DNA of 27,905 bases, from positions 1 through 27,905 of the forward strand of contig JAVKOQ010000555.1 of the NCBI GenBank assembly GCA_031835245.1, read 5' to 3'. Shown piece after piece: positions 11,040 to 20,581 of the stretch (position 1 is its first letter; each line of letters starts with the position of its first letter). The DNA is from Balamuthia mandrillaris. Its lineage: Eukaryota > Discosea > Longamoebia > Balamuthiidae. The position numbers and the translations under genes were made by a program. The notes beneath the pieces are model-generated. The model was not told where the DNA came from. It did no database searches and saw only the letters and a program-made list of their open reading frames with translations.

Positions 11040-11620
11040 GGTAACCTTGTCCACTTAGCAATATTTGGCAGTGGGCAGTTTGCATTGGACAAACTCCTGA
11101 TTTCTTCCTTAACTATTTTGTTGATGGGGGATAAACCCTGCAGATCAAGAAAGGGACAGCACGTAAGCAACTCTGGGTTTATTCACAAGAAAAGAGGTGT
11201 GGACCAAAGTGTGTGCTTTGAGTGTGTCACGAGGAAAAAGGGAAAATAAAAAGGGGTGAGAGAATTCGGGGTATCCAGGGAAAGTGTCAACAGGAAGTCA
11301 AAATGACGTGAATTGTTGATTTTCCAACAAATTAAATATGAGAAATTTTTGGCAGTTTTTAGCAGTTTTTGACAGCCTTCTTCTTCTTACCATTTTTAAT
11401 ATAAGTGGTTTTTGATGGCTAGCCACTCATAATTTGCATTAAAAACTGCTGTATTATTTTAGGTAAACATTGTTGAAAGTCTGTTATACAAAGGCCAACA
11501 GTAGTCTTTGCAACTGAAGCTTTCATTATTCTATTCTCCACTTGAGATAAACATTGCAAAAGGGCATAGATTGCTACACAGGAGACAAAAGAAATGTAAA
11601 AAAGAAATGGCAAATTCTCT
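11040..11620 (-). repeat. Unidentified repeat R, copy 1 (split by LTR B1)
   Basis: Read on the minus strand, 11620-11330 and then 11118-11040 match 13835-14215 on the plus strand in order. Shared landmarks are CTTTTGCAATG, ATGAGTGGCT-GCCAT, several AAAACTGC repeats, and AATGCAAACTGC. The LTR at 11119-11329 interrupts this copy but not the other. I recognise no protein in it. It may be part of an older, unclassified element. Confidence 0.6.
11119..11329 (-). mobile_element. Solo LTR, type B, copy 1
   Basis: 211 bp, the reverse complement of 18568-18778 with only scattered differences and identical length. On the minus strand it begins TGTTGGAAAATCAACA and ends ATCAACA. The flanks ATTT and AATT could be a diverged 4-bp target duplication. 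The lack of internal sequence and the uninterrupted paralogous copy at 14 kb both support a solo LTR. Fossil. Confidence 0.75.
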
Positions 11621-11644
11621 CATCCAGTCCCATTTGTTGACTTT

Positions 11645-12110
11645 TCACAACTTCACAAACCTTTTCCTGAGTTCCACAAATTCCTCTCTGGCCTTTCCAT
11701 CATTCTTTTCTTCTCTCAGCCACTGAGCATGGGCTTTCACCACCTGCTTGTTCAAGGATGTTAACTCTGCTGTCCACCATGGCTTCCTTGCCCTTTTTGA
11801 TGCTCCTACTTGTCTCCTTTCTCTATCAAACCATCTCATTGCACTATCCCACAATCCTTTTTTCCACTTGCTACAAAAGATCTTCAATAGTAGCTGCTCC
11901 CTCTTGCATTTTTCTCACCATGACCATTCATTCCTTTCCTTTGAAGAAGCGCTTGCACCTGTGTTTGTACTCCCTTTACCTTCTTTTGCAATTTTCCTCT
12001 AAGTAGGACTTTCCTTCCATCTAAATCCCATCACAATTATCTGCTGAATCCTTCAACTTGACTACCAGCAGGATTCTCTTCTTGATCACTTCTTGAGCCC
12101 CAGCTTGAAG
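11645..12110 (-). mobile_element. LINE fragment upstream of the reverse transcriptase domain
   Basis: The minus strand encodes (11887-11645) KKGLWDSAMRWFDRERRQ, then KPWWTAELTSLNKQVVKAH and LREEKNDGKAREEFVELRKR. A WW followed by a basic coiled helix is typical of the linker between the endonuclease and reverse transcriptase of non-LTR retrotransposons. Related sequence with several breaks continues to about 12110. Whether it belongs to the same family as the copies at 14-19.6 kb cannot be tested here, because those copies start further downstream. Confidence 0.55.
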
Positions 12111-12171
12111 ATCCTCTCACACACTTTTTCTTAAAGGGGCCTGCTCGGGTTCATCCCTAAACCAAGGGCGG

Positions 12172-12570
12172 TGTTAGACAAAGAGAATAGAACCAAGGAA
12201 AGAAACAACAAAGTGACGAGAGCCCAATGTAATTTAATGCATAAAAGAGAAAAGATAAGTGTGTGATTGTGTGTGTGTTTGTCCTCTGTGTTTGTGAACT
12301 GCAACCCTAGTGAAGAAAATGAAAGAAGAACCAATTTATAGTTAGGAAGGGAACCTAAGGACCAGAGATCGAGGGTTCGTCAGCGGAATTGCCAATTCTC
12401 AATTTCTAAGCTTGAAGAAACTTCAGGGGAAAAGACTGGAAACAAGAAGTTGATCTTTGGTGTTGACAAGATTGATCGAAGAGATAACGTCAGTTGTCTG
12501 CAGAAAAAGACTGAAGAGAAAGAAAGAAGAACGAGAAGAAAAGAGTTGGTTATGTTGGTAGTTGCCAACA
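12172..12570 (-). mobile_element. Solo LTR, type A, copy 1
   Basis: 399 bp; on the minus strand it begins TGTTGGCAACTACCAACA and ends TCTAACA. It aligns along most of its length with 20195-20581, but with many differences and indels, so the two copies are old or of different subfamilies. A TATA-like TATAAATT lies at 12340-12333 (minus). The flanks GCGG and GCGA match at three of four bases. Fossil. Confidence 0.7.
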
Positions 12571-13300
12571 GCGAAAAAGCAAAAATTGTGCAGCGTTAGC
12601 AAAAATTATGGGATTGGTAAAAGTGCTGAGGATGTGCACAAACTGAGAAGTGTTTTATTGAGCTGGAGCTTTTGTGCTCTTAGACTGCAGAGGACAGTGA
12701 GTGGGCCACAACCGCAGGAAAAGAAGCTGTGTTTATATCTATTATAAATCTGTTTCCATTCAACTTGATTTTTGGTGTAGGCCTTGATGAGGAGCTTGGT
12801 GAAGAGGAGGTTGGCGAAGAGGAGCTCAGCGAAGAGGAGGTGGTGTTGCTTTCTTTCTTTCTGGAGCTGCCTTTTTCGCTGTGTCTTGGCTTCTTGTTCC
12901 TCCTTTTCTTGTTGTTGCTGAGCTCGTTGATGCCAATGGCTCTTGGCCTTCTGCTTTTGTCGTTTTTCTTTCTGGAGCTGGCACTGTTTTTTTGAGGGCA
13001 AGAGCAAGGGCAAGGGTGAGGGTGAGGATGAGGGTGAGGGTGAGGGTGAAGTAGAGGGCAAGCATAAACTTGCAGAAGAAGCTGCTCGGTGACGCCGTTT
13101 TGATGTGGCTTGTTGTGCTTGCCTTCTTTCAAGTTTCGCCTGAGCTTCTTCTTGTCACTGTTGTTCCTCTCTTTGCTTCTCCTCCCTTTCTCGTTTTCGC
13201 TGAAGATAGCGCTCACGGTCATACACTTTCTTGTCTGCTTGCATTTTTACCCTTCACTCTTGCAGTTGACCAAAAAAGTGGAAAAAAAAATTCCACTTTA
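12571..13300 (-). other. Low-complexity open region, doubtful gene
   Basis: Two overlapping minus-strand frames stay open (13222-12680 and 13061-12606). One encodes a lysine/arginine/serine-rich protein with an HP dipeptide run (near 13050-13010); the other is rich in K, Q and E. Both arise from a GGTGAG-type minisatellite at 13003-13050 and purine-rich repeats. A charged stretch upstream (VYDRERYLQRKREREEKQ, about 13230-13180) looks like a coiled coil. No family match is recognised. It may be the remnant of an element's structural gene or chance open frames. Confidence 0.3.
13003..13050. repeat. GGTGAG hexanucleotide minisatellite
   Basis: Seven to eight units of GGTGAG and variants (GGATGAG, GGCAAG). 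On the minus strand they encode alternating Pro with His or Ser, depending on frame. Confidence 0.8.
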
Positions 13301-13834
13301 GCAGGGAAACCCATACAAAACCTTGTCCGCATAGACAAAACCCATTCCCTCTGCTTGACAAAAAAAAAATCCCCTTGATCTGGCCTATGTCAGCAAAAGC
13401 AGAAAAACATGTGAATGAGTTTTGTCAAGACGACACGACTGATCCTTGTGATCCGAGCAGGCCTGCACTTTGTTGTCCATTACAGCTTTTTGGCAGCTCA
13501 TAGAGTACCACAACCCCCTTCCAAGGAGAGGATCCCAACAACTTGCTCCGCTCTACCCTTATCGTACCATAGCCCCTACCTTGGAATAGGGACTGGCAAA
13601 CTCATACTTTGGTTTTACTGTAGATTGATAGTTTCTTCATGGTCAGATTCACCCATCAATGTAAGACCTGTTCCCTTTGTCAATCATTGAGTATGCTTTT
13701 ATAGAGTAAAGTTGGTCTGCAAGAGAGGTTATCATCTTTGTTGTGTTCAATGCGTTATGCATGGTTCAGAGTCGTGATAGGTATATGCTCATGGTGTTGT
13801 TGGTTTGTGTTTGCTATTTCGTTCTGACCTCTCT
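13301..13834. other. Unassigned 0.5 kb in the transposon island
   Basis: A 92-codon open stretch (13415-13690, +) has no recognised domain and no convincing splice signals. Runs of A or T at 13277-13287 and 13358-13370 suggest old insertion tails. Nothing else is identified. Confidence 0.4.
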
Positions 13835-14215
13835 TTTTTTTCCCACATAGTAATCCATGCTCTTTTGCAATGTGTTTTTCAGGTAGAGAATGTGCCTAGA
13901 AAGTGTCTCAGAGTATTGATAGATTTGTTTTCTTGGAGTGTTGTTGATTTGCAAGAGGGTAAAAGAATAATTCTTTTTGACCTTAACAATGAAAGCGTCA
14001 ACTGCAATAACTATTGATGCAGGTCATGAGTGGCTGGCCATTAAAAACCTCATGTTAAAAACAGTAATGACAGAAAACTGCCAAAAACCGCTGAAAACTG
14101 CCAAAAACTGCTCAAATTAAAATAGCAAAGGCAGAAATTGGTGGATTGTACAATGCAAACTGCTGCCTGCCAAAAATTGCTGAGTGCAAAATAATAAAGC
14201 AGTTTTTGGTTAACT
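13835..14215 (+). repeat. Unidentified repeat R, copy 2
   Basis: The uninterrupted partner of 11620-11040 (minus), about 2.2 kb away in inverted orientation. It contains several tandem variants of AAAACTGCC. Its continuity across the point where LTR B1 sits in copy 1 shows that the LTR arrived later. Confidence 0.6.
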
Positions 14216-14245
14216 ATCACTAAGTAGTGATCATTACTTAGTGAT
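14216..14245. repeat. Perfect 11-bp hairpin at an element junction
   Basis: ATCACTAAGTA (14216-14226) and TACTTAGTGAT (14235-14245) are perfect inverted repeats around an 8-nt loop. It lies exactly between repeat R and a LINE fragment. Confidence 0.8.
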
Positions 14246-14584
14246 TTGAACAGTTGAGCTTCTTGAAGAGATAAATAAGCCAAGCAAGGGAAGAGAAAGG
14301 TGAGAAGAGAGGTGAGTGATTTTGAAAAGAAAGCAAAGAGGATGAGGACCTTAACTCGAGTGGCCAAGGCAGAGTATGCAGTTGAAGGAGAAACAGGAAC
14401 AAGAGCATGGCTTTGGCATAACCTCTTGACAAATGGAAGTTGTTTGGTTGGATAACAATGAAGCTTAGTGATTACCAACCCAAGGAAACAATGATTGATG
14501 AATGCTATTCGCTGTGGTGGACTGCCCATTGGAAAAAAGTGGAGAGCATTCAGCAGTTTGAAGAGGACAGTAAGTGTCCTGCAT
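14246..14584 (+). mobile_element. LINE C-terminal fragment
   Basis: Matches 17382-17725 and 19092-19415 in order: CTTGAAGAGATAA, ACCTTAACTCGAGTGGCCAA, then GAAAAAAGTGGAGAGC. It corresponds to the region downstream of the reverse transcriptase domain. Both ends are truncated. Confidence 0.75.
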
Positions 14585-16383
14585 CAAATCTCTCATCTGT
14601 GAAAAGAACTTCTGAACTGCGTATTCCTGGCCAAGACTCACAGACTTCTTTTGTCAACTCTCCTACTGTGCCTCAACTTTGGTGACACGTCCTTCCTGTC
14701 TCCAAAATAGCTGCAGTGTTGTCCACCTTGATGGTGCTTCCTTGCTTGTTTCATGTCCGACCTGCTTCCACTTCTTCGTCCCTGTTTCTCTCTTCTTCTT
14801 CTTCATCTGCAACCATTCCTCCTTTGCCTCGCTGATTGCTTGAATTCAATCCTGCAAAACACAACACTGTCTTCTTCCTTGAGCACTTCGAAATGATCCT
14901 TGATGTCCATTGTTATCTGCCAGATCTTTGGTACCTTGCTCTTATTTCTCAAATCACTGATTGCAATGCCTTTCACTAGGCAAAGCAAACCTTGAATTCC
15001 AACATGACCAAGGAAGAAAATTGTGCTGAGTTTTTGATCTCCTGAGTATAAATCCAAGCTTCAGGATGAGTACCACAGTTTCAAGGCCAAACCTGGTGAG
15101 ACCATTCAAGCTATTGATGATCATCTTTGTTTCCTCCATGACTGGATGGTAAACAGCCATCTACTTCCATGCTGGAGATGAAGAACAAGTCAGAAAGCTA
15201 ATTATAGAAGACTGTACAACAAAGCTCCTATAAAGTGGAAAGAAATGCAACAGAGCTCAAGAGATGAAGCATTGTAAGCAGAGTTGTAAACGAGTCTGGA
15301 GATTATGGGCAGCAAGAGCAAGTTGGAAGTGTGGAAGTTCTTCTGCATTTTATCAATCTTTGGAAGTCATGTAAAAGTAAGGAAATGATAAGAGAGGAAA
15401 AAAGGAAGGAAAGGATAGCTAGATAATACAAAGTTAGTCTGAAAGCACATCCAATTCCTTTCACTTGTGAACTAACATAACAATTGGAAAGGCATTGAGG
15501 ATAAGGGAGTAAGAGAAGTAAGAGTACACTATGTATATACAATGCTTATACTTTCATGCTATTACACAAGTTTTGGTCTGCCCTTTCTAAGGATATTCAA
15601 CGCACATTGGTACTGTCCTCTCAAAGGCTCCTTGCTCCTTGAAGTGATCAATATCTCCCTGGCGATTGAAAGCAACCTCTGGGATCCTGATTAGATTACT
15701 CCTACTGATGATGACGACTCAACTTCTACCCCTCCTGTGCATTAGTGAACCACCATCTGGTTTCCATGATACAGGTGCTTCTTGCTCATTTATCAACGTA
15801 AAAACTGCTAAGAAATTCCACATATGATTTCATCTATTGAAATCCTCTGTGACCCTGGGTGCTAACAACTCAGTAGCAGAAGTTCATGGCGTATCCCTCT
15901 TTGTTTTGGTTGTATGTGGAAAGCTTCGTTTTTGTCATCACTTCCACATCCTTTTGCTTTTTCAAAGTGAGACAGTCATTTTTGACTAACATGCTGAAGA
16001 AATTGGGCCTTAAATTAGTGGTATTTCCATCAATTTTACTTCCTCACATCCTCAGTTTGCGTCATGTCTTGAGTATTCCTGCTCCTGATCTTCCTTTTCT
16101 CGTTGAAACTGATGCCTCCCAGAATGGTGTTGGTGCTGTTCTCTACCAAGAGACCCCGGACAAGCAAGGTCACTAAAATTGCCTTTGCTAACAATGCCCA
16201 GTGCAACTATCCAGCTATGAAATGTGAGCTCCTGGCTGTTGTCTTTGCTTTTCTGCAATTTTGATGCTTGCTCTATAGTTGCTGCTTTACCCTTTTCACT
16301 GATCACAAGGCTCTCACTTATCTCTTCACTTCCGAGCACTTCAATTATATGCTTAACAACTGGGCCTACTTTTTCCTTGAGTA
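14585..16383 (+). mobile_element. Ty3/gypsy-like LTR retrotransposon remnant
   Basis: Fossil, broken in many places and missing most of pol. The parts in order are: a gag-like stretch (about 15040-15150, FKAKPGETIQAIDDHL), a LINE insertion (15174-15548), a second gag-like stretch (FWSALSKDIQRTL, near 15567), a protease-like segment (DTGASCSFINVK, near 15768), and an RNase H-like segment (PFLVETDASQNGVGAVL near 16100; YPAMKCELLAVVFAF near 16210; TDHKALTYLF near 16300). The order gag, protease, RNase H and the ETDAS motif fit Metaviridae (Ty3/gypsy). No LTR is joined to it. Its age cannot be estimated from this copy, but it is older than the LINE piece within it. Confidence 0.75.
15174..15548 (+). 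mobile_element. 5'-truncated LINE piece inside the gag-like remnant
   Basis: Closely matches 17822-18195. It is bracketed by TACTTCCATGCT (15162-15173) and TACTTTCATGCT (15549-15560), a 12-bp duplication with one mismatch, as left by target-primed reverse transcription. It lacks the last approximately 60 bases and the TAC tail seen in the copy ending at 18258. Confidence 0.75.
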
Positions 16384-16560
16384 GTAGTTGTTGTCGTAGT
16401 AATAAGAAGTTTATTTGCTCAAAGAGCAACACCACACTATACATAAAAAGTAAGCATTGTACATACATAGTGTACTCTTACTTCTCGTACTCCCTCATCC
16501 TCAATGCCTTCCCATTTGTTATGTTAGTTCACAAGTTGAATGAGCTTTCAGACTAACTTT
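16384..16560 (-). mobile_element. LINE 3' end, inverted
   Basis: Reverse complement of about 18075-18258: TAC-type tail at 16384-16402, AATAAACTTCTTATTAC, then the 3' UTR up to AAAGTTAGTC. It is truncated at its 5' end and abuts the RNase H-like remnant. Confidence 0.75.
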
Positions 16561-18258
16561 CATGACATACTGGTAAGAACATTGCGCAAAAGAGAGCAGA
16601 AGAGGCTGCAGTAGTGGGCATCATGGCAGAGTAGTACTGTGGTATGCCAAGTGTTATTTGCATGAACAGACAACAGTCAGAGGAATTTCTGGTAGAAAAA
16701 GGAGTTAAGCAAGGAGGAGTTTTGTCTCCCTTCTTGTTCAATGTGTATATATTGATGTGATATGCTCTGGGACTTCAGCAAAGAAATCTGTGGTGCTAGT
16801 ACAAGGAAAGAAGGCTCGCTTTCAAGAATGGAGACTAAAGGGGGAAGTTATGAAATGTGTGAAGGAGGCCCAGTACCTGGGACTGTGGTTTGAAGAAAGT
16901 GGTGAGTGGAGAACTCATGCCAAGGAGAGGATCACCAAGGTTGAGCAAGCCCTTTACAGCCTTAGGCAGCAGAGAGCCATTGCTCAAGATCTTGGTATAC
17001 ACACTGCCTAGATTGCTGCAGAGGCCATTGTCAAGTCTACTTTATGGACTATGCATGACAGAGCTTTCCAAATCATGGTGGAAGAAAATCGAAGCTATGT
17101 GGAATAAGACAGCAAGAAGTCTAGTGTTATACCACTTTCCCATAATACCTATCCCTATCTCTCCTTGTATATATATCTCTTTCTTTCATTCTATTAAAGG
17201 TCTTTTCCCTATCCCCATCAAGTTGGTGTCCATTAGGTTGTTCCCCTACTGGCCTTATCACAGTATTGCAAGTTCATTAAAGAACTGTGGCAGGGGTTTG
17301 TAGAGCAGAATTGATGATCAAGGCTTACTGTGAGTTGGAAAGGCAAGCAGTAATTCGCCATGCTGAAAGGCAAGATGGGCACTTTGAGCTTCTGGAAGAG
17401 ATAAGCCAAGCAAGGAAAGAGGAAGGTGAGAAGAGAGAAGGTGAGGGAAGTGAAGGGATGAGTGACATTGAAAAGAAAGCCAAGAAGGTGAGGACCTTAA
17501 CTCGAGTAGCCAAGGCAGAGTATGCAGTTGAAAGAGAAAGAGGAACAAGAGCATAGCTTTGGCATAACTTCTTGACAAATGGAAGATGTTTAGTTGGACA
17601 ACAATGGAGCTTAGTGATTACCTACCCAAGGAAGGAGCAATTGATGAATGCTATTTGCTGTGGTGAACTGCCCATTGGAAAAAAGTGGAGAGCCATTCAG
17701 TAGTCTGAAAAGGACAGTAAGTGCCCTGCATGCAATGCTGAGGAAGCAACAGCAGAACACTTCCTATTAAGATGTCCAAATCTTTGGAAAGATCGTTTTA
17801 GAATCTGGAATGTGGACAATGGAGATGAAGAACAAGTCAGAAAGCTAATTATAGAAGACTGTACAACAAAGCTCCTATAAAGTGGAAAGAAATGCAACAG
17901 AGCTCAAGAGATGAAGCATTGTAAGCAGAGTTGTAAACGAGTCTGGAGATTATGGGCAGCAAGAGCAAGTTGGAAGTGTGGAAGTTCTTCTGCATTTTAT
18001 CAATCTTTGGAAGTCATGTAAAAGTAAGGAAATGATAAGAGAGGAAAAGGGGAAGAAAAGGATAGCTAGATGATACAAAGTTAGTCTGAAGGCACATCCA
18101 ATTCCTTTCACTTGTGAACTGAAATAACAATTGAGAAGGCATTGAGAATGAGGGAGTAAGAGAAGTAAAAGTACACTATGTATGTACAATGCTTACTTTT
18201 TATGTATAGTGTGGTATTGCTCTCAAAGCAAATAAACTTCTTATTACTACTACTACTA
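16561..18258 (+). mobile_element. LINE copy with partial reverse transcriptase, C-terminus and tail
   Basis: A non-LTR retrotransposon, 5'-truncated. It shows the reverse transcriptase block GVKQGGVLSPFLFNVYI (about 16703-16752). The catalytic ADD block is then missing: the frame jumps to KKSVVLVQGKKARFQEW, QYLGLWFEESGEWRTHAK and KVEQALYSLRQQRAIAQDLG. A C-terminal zinc-binding motif follows (CPACNAEEATAEHFLLRC, 17722-17775). The 3' UTR ends in AATAAACTTC and a TTATTACTACTACTAC tail at 18240-18258, the best-preserved 3' end here. Stops and frame changes show it is dead. A 138-bp insert lies at 17125-17262. Confidence 0.85.
17125..17262. mobile_element. 138-bp pyrimidine-rich insert in the LINE, possible small LTR
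   Basis: Relative to the sister copy near 18980, extra sequence separates GCAAGAAGT from GTATTGCAAG. It begins TGTTATACC, ends CTTATCACA, has a TATATATAT run near 17168 and is rich in C and T. TG...CA ends suggest an LTR or miniature element, but no clear target duplication is seen. Confidence 0.4.
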
Positions 18259-19611
18259 TAACCACCATATTGATTGCAAGAAAGCTATGAATGGCAGAGT
18301 AGAAGGAAAGTGGAGATAAAGCAAGGAATGCAGATTTGGCAGTGATGACTAGTGATTCTTTTGAGCTTCAAAGAAGACTGAATGTGGCAGTGGAGGCAGT
18401 GAATGCTCTGGCACTCCAGTTCAATGCAAAGAAATCAGTGGTGCTAGTACAAGGAAAGAATACACACTTTCAAGAGGAGAGATTAAGGAAGAGGCTGTGA
18501 AGAAGGCCAAGTACCTGAGACTGTGGTTTGAAGAAAGTGGTGAGTGGAGAACTCATGCCAAGGAAAATGTTGGAAAACCAACAATTCGTGTCATTTTGAC
18601 TTCCTGTCGACACTTTCCCTGGATACCCCAAAATCTCTCACCCCTTTTTATTTTCCCTTTTTCCTCACGACACACTCAAAGCACACACTTTGGTCCACAC
18701 CTCTTTTCTTGTGAATAAACCCAGAGTTGCTTATGTGCCGTCCCTTTCTTGATCCGCAGGGTTTATCCCCCATCAACAAAAGGATCACCACAGCTGAGCA
18801 AGCTCTCTATATTTATAGCCTTAGGCAGCAGGGAGCCATTGCTCAAGATCTTGGTATACACACACTGCCCAGATTGCTGCAGGGGCTATTATCAATCAAG
18901 TCTGACAGAGCTTTCCAAATCATAGTGGAAGAAAATCAAAAAGCTGTGTGTAATGAGACAGCAAGAAATGTATTGCAAGTTCATCAAAGGACTATAGCAG
19001 GGGTTTGTAGAGCAGAATTGGGCTTGTTGACCATCAAGGCCTACCGTGAGTTGAAAAGGCAAGCAGTAATTCGTCATGCTGAGAGGCAAGATGGCCACTT
19101 CCAGCTGCTTGAAGAGATAAGCCTAGCAAGAGAAGAGGAAGGCAAGAAAAAAGAAAGTAAGTGAAAAGAAAAGTAGTGTTGAAAAGAAAGCCAAGAGGAT
19201 GAGGGCCTTAACTCGAGTATAAGCCAAGGTGAAGTATGCTGCTGAAGGAGAAAAAAGAACAAGAGCATAGCTATGGCATAACTTCTTGACAATGGTTGGA
19301 CAACAATGGAGCATATTGATTACCCAAGGAAAAAATGATTAATGAATGCTATTTGTGGTGAATTATCCATTGGAAAAAAGTGGAGAGCCATTCAGCAATT
19401 TAAAGCAAATAGTAAGTATTCTGCATACAATTCGAAGGAAGAAACAGCAGAACATGTCTTGTTAAGATGTCCAAATCTTTGGGAAGATTACTTGAGAATC
19501 TGGAGTATGGACAATGGAGATGAAGAACAAGTCAGAAAGCTGATCACAGAAGACTGTACAACAAAGCTCCAGTCAAGTGGAAAGAAATGCCACAGAGCTG
19601 AGGTGCACTAA
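18259..19611 (+). mobile_element. Second LINE copy, head-to-tail with the first
   Basis: Starts within the reverse transcriptase (ADLAVMTSDSFELQRRL near 18330, part of the ADD block, then FNAKKSVVLVQGK). It continues through the same C-terminal blocks as 16.8-17.9 kb: EWRTHAKE, then (after an LTR) AEQALY, RQQGAIAQDLGIHTLPRLLQ, and EETAEHVLLRCPNLWED (19440-19488). It stops matching after CACAGAGCT near 19599, before the 3' UTR. Many substitutions and small indels show it is dead. Confidence 0.8.
18568..18778 (+). mobile_element. Solo LTR, type B, copy 2, inside the LINE
   Basis: 211 bp: starts TGTTGGAAAACCAACA, ends CCCCCATCAACA, and splits the LINE between the stretches coding EWRTHAKE and RITTAEQAL. 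The intact arrangement is at 16905-16950. The flanks are A-rich (GGAAAA / AAAGG), consistent with a 3- or 4-bp target duplication. It closely resembles 11119-11329, so this family is younger than the LINE copy it entered. Fossil. Confidence 0.82.
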
Positions 19612-20190
19612 CTAACATAAAAAAGCCAATAAAAACTTGTTTTTGTTTTCTTTGTATTAGTTATCTGCTTAGAGGTAAAAGGTTTAGTTGGAATGAATGT
19701 AAATGGATTGTTGTGTAAGAAAGTAAAATAAAGTACTAATAACTAAAATAGCATCTCATAGTCATAGATAATAACATAAAGAGCAATGGTGGTGTCCATG
19801 ATTAATCAGTCTAAAACAAGAAACTAAACTTTTTGTGGTTCAAACTTTGCTTTTTGCCTCCTGGGCATATACTTGAAGATATTGATCAGATTTTGTCCAC
19901 TTTTTGCAAATCCTTACTCAAATTATTGAAACCTTGGAATAATTCTTTGCTTTATCAGTTTATCTAATAGATAAATGAAACACATCCTGAATTATATCCT
20001 TTAGAATGAGTTTGGGATTTCAAAGACTACACATTTGGAAGGTATTTTCCAACCTCTTTTTTTCATTCTATAGACTTGCTTTAACACTTGGCTTATCTTG
20101 CAGTTACATCCAATATTCATGCCCCTTGGATTAAATTCAATTTCCTTGGGGAAAGGCCTTCCTAGTCCTTCTCTTTATTCTTCTTATATT
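19612..20190. other. A+T-rich stretch, no gene or element recognised
   Basis: About 580 bp with frequent stops in all frames. A few protein-like words appear on the minus strand near 20150-20050, but no domain. It may be decayed transposon sequence. Confidence 0.5.
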
Positions 20191-20194
20191 CCTC

Positions 20195-20581
20195 TGTTGG
20201 CAACTGCCAACATAACCAACTCTTTCTTCGTTTCTTTCTTTGTTTCTTTTCTCTTTTCTGTTGACAATCTCACGTCAGCTATCATCAATCTTTTATGTCA
20301 CCAAGCCATTCCAAAGATCTTTCTCCTGCCTTCCCTGGAACTTTTCCAAGCCTAGAACTTATGAACAAAGAAACCAAGAAGTCACTCCCAACCCTGAGCC
20401 CCTTTCCTTCCTTGGTTGCCTTCTCAACTATAAATACTTTTCCCACAACCAAGACCAAACAGACGAATGAACAAAGAAACAACACACTCACAAACACACT
20501 TGTTCACTTCTTCTCATTAAATATGTTTGGCTCCCGTCTTTCTCTTGGTTCCTGTCTTGGTTCTATACTCAGGTTCTAATA
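20195..20581 (+). mobile_element. Solo LTR, type A, copy 2
   Basis: 387 bp, starting TGTTGGCAACTGCCAACA and ending TTCTAATA (the usual CA end has drifted). It is flanked by a perfect 4-bp duplication CCTC (20191-20194, 20582-20585). A TATA box (TATAAATA) is at 20429-20436. It is related to 12172-12570 in opposite orientation, with considerable divergence. It lies about 235 bp beyond the 3' end of the CM1 gene. Fossil. Confidence 0.8.

Noticed and set aside
12131-12171. tRNA-like or primer-binding-site sequence next to LTR A1 (CTCGGGTTCATCCCTAAACCA region)
   Set aside because: It resembles a tRNA T-arm followed by CCA, but the spacing from TTC to CCA is about 8 nt too short, and no cloverleaf can be built around it.
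14803-15057. 84-codon minus-strand frame opposite the gag-like remnant
   Set aside because: It has some integrase-like words but no zinc-binding pattern, and the gag-like reading on the other strand explains part of the same DNA better.
15303-18189. Two similar minus-strand frames of 79 codons (15542-15303 and 18189-17950)
   Set aside because: They recur only because both lie opposite copies of the same LINE 3' UTR; they are not genes.
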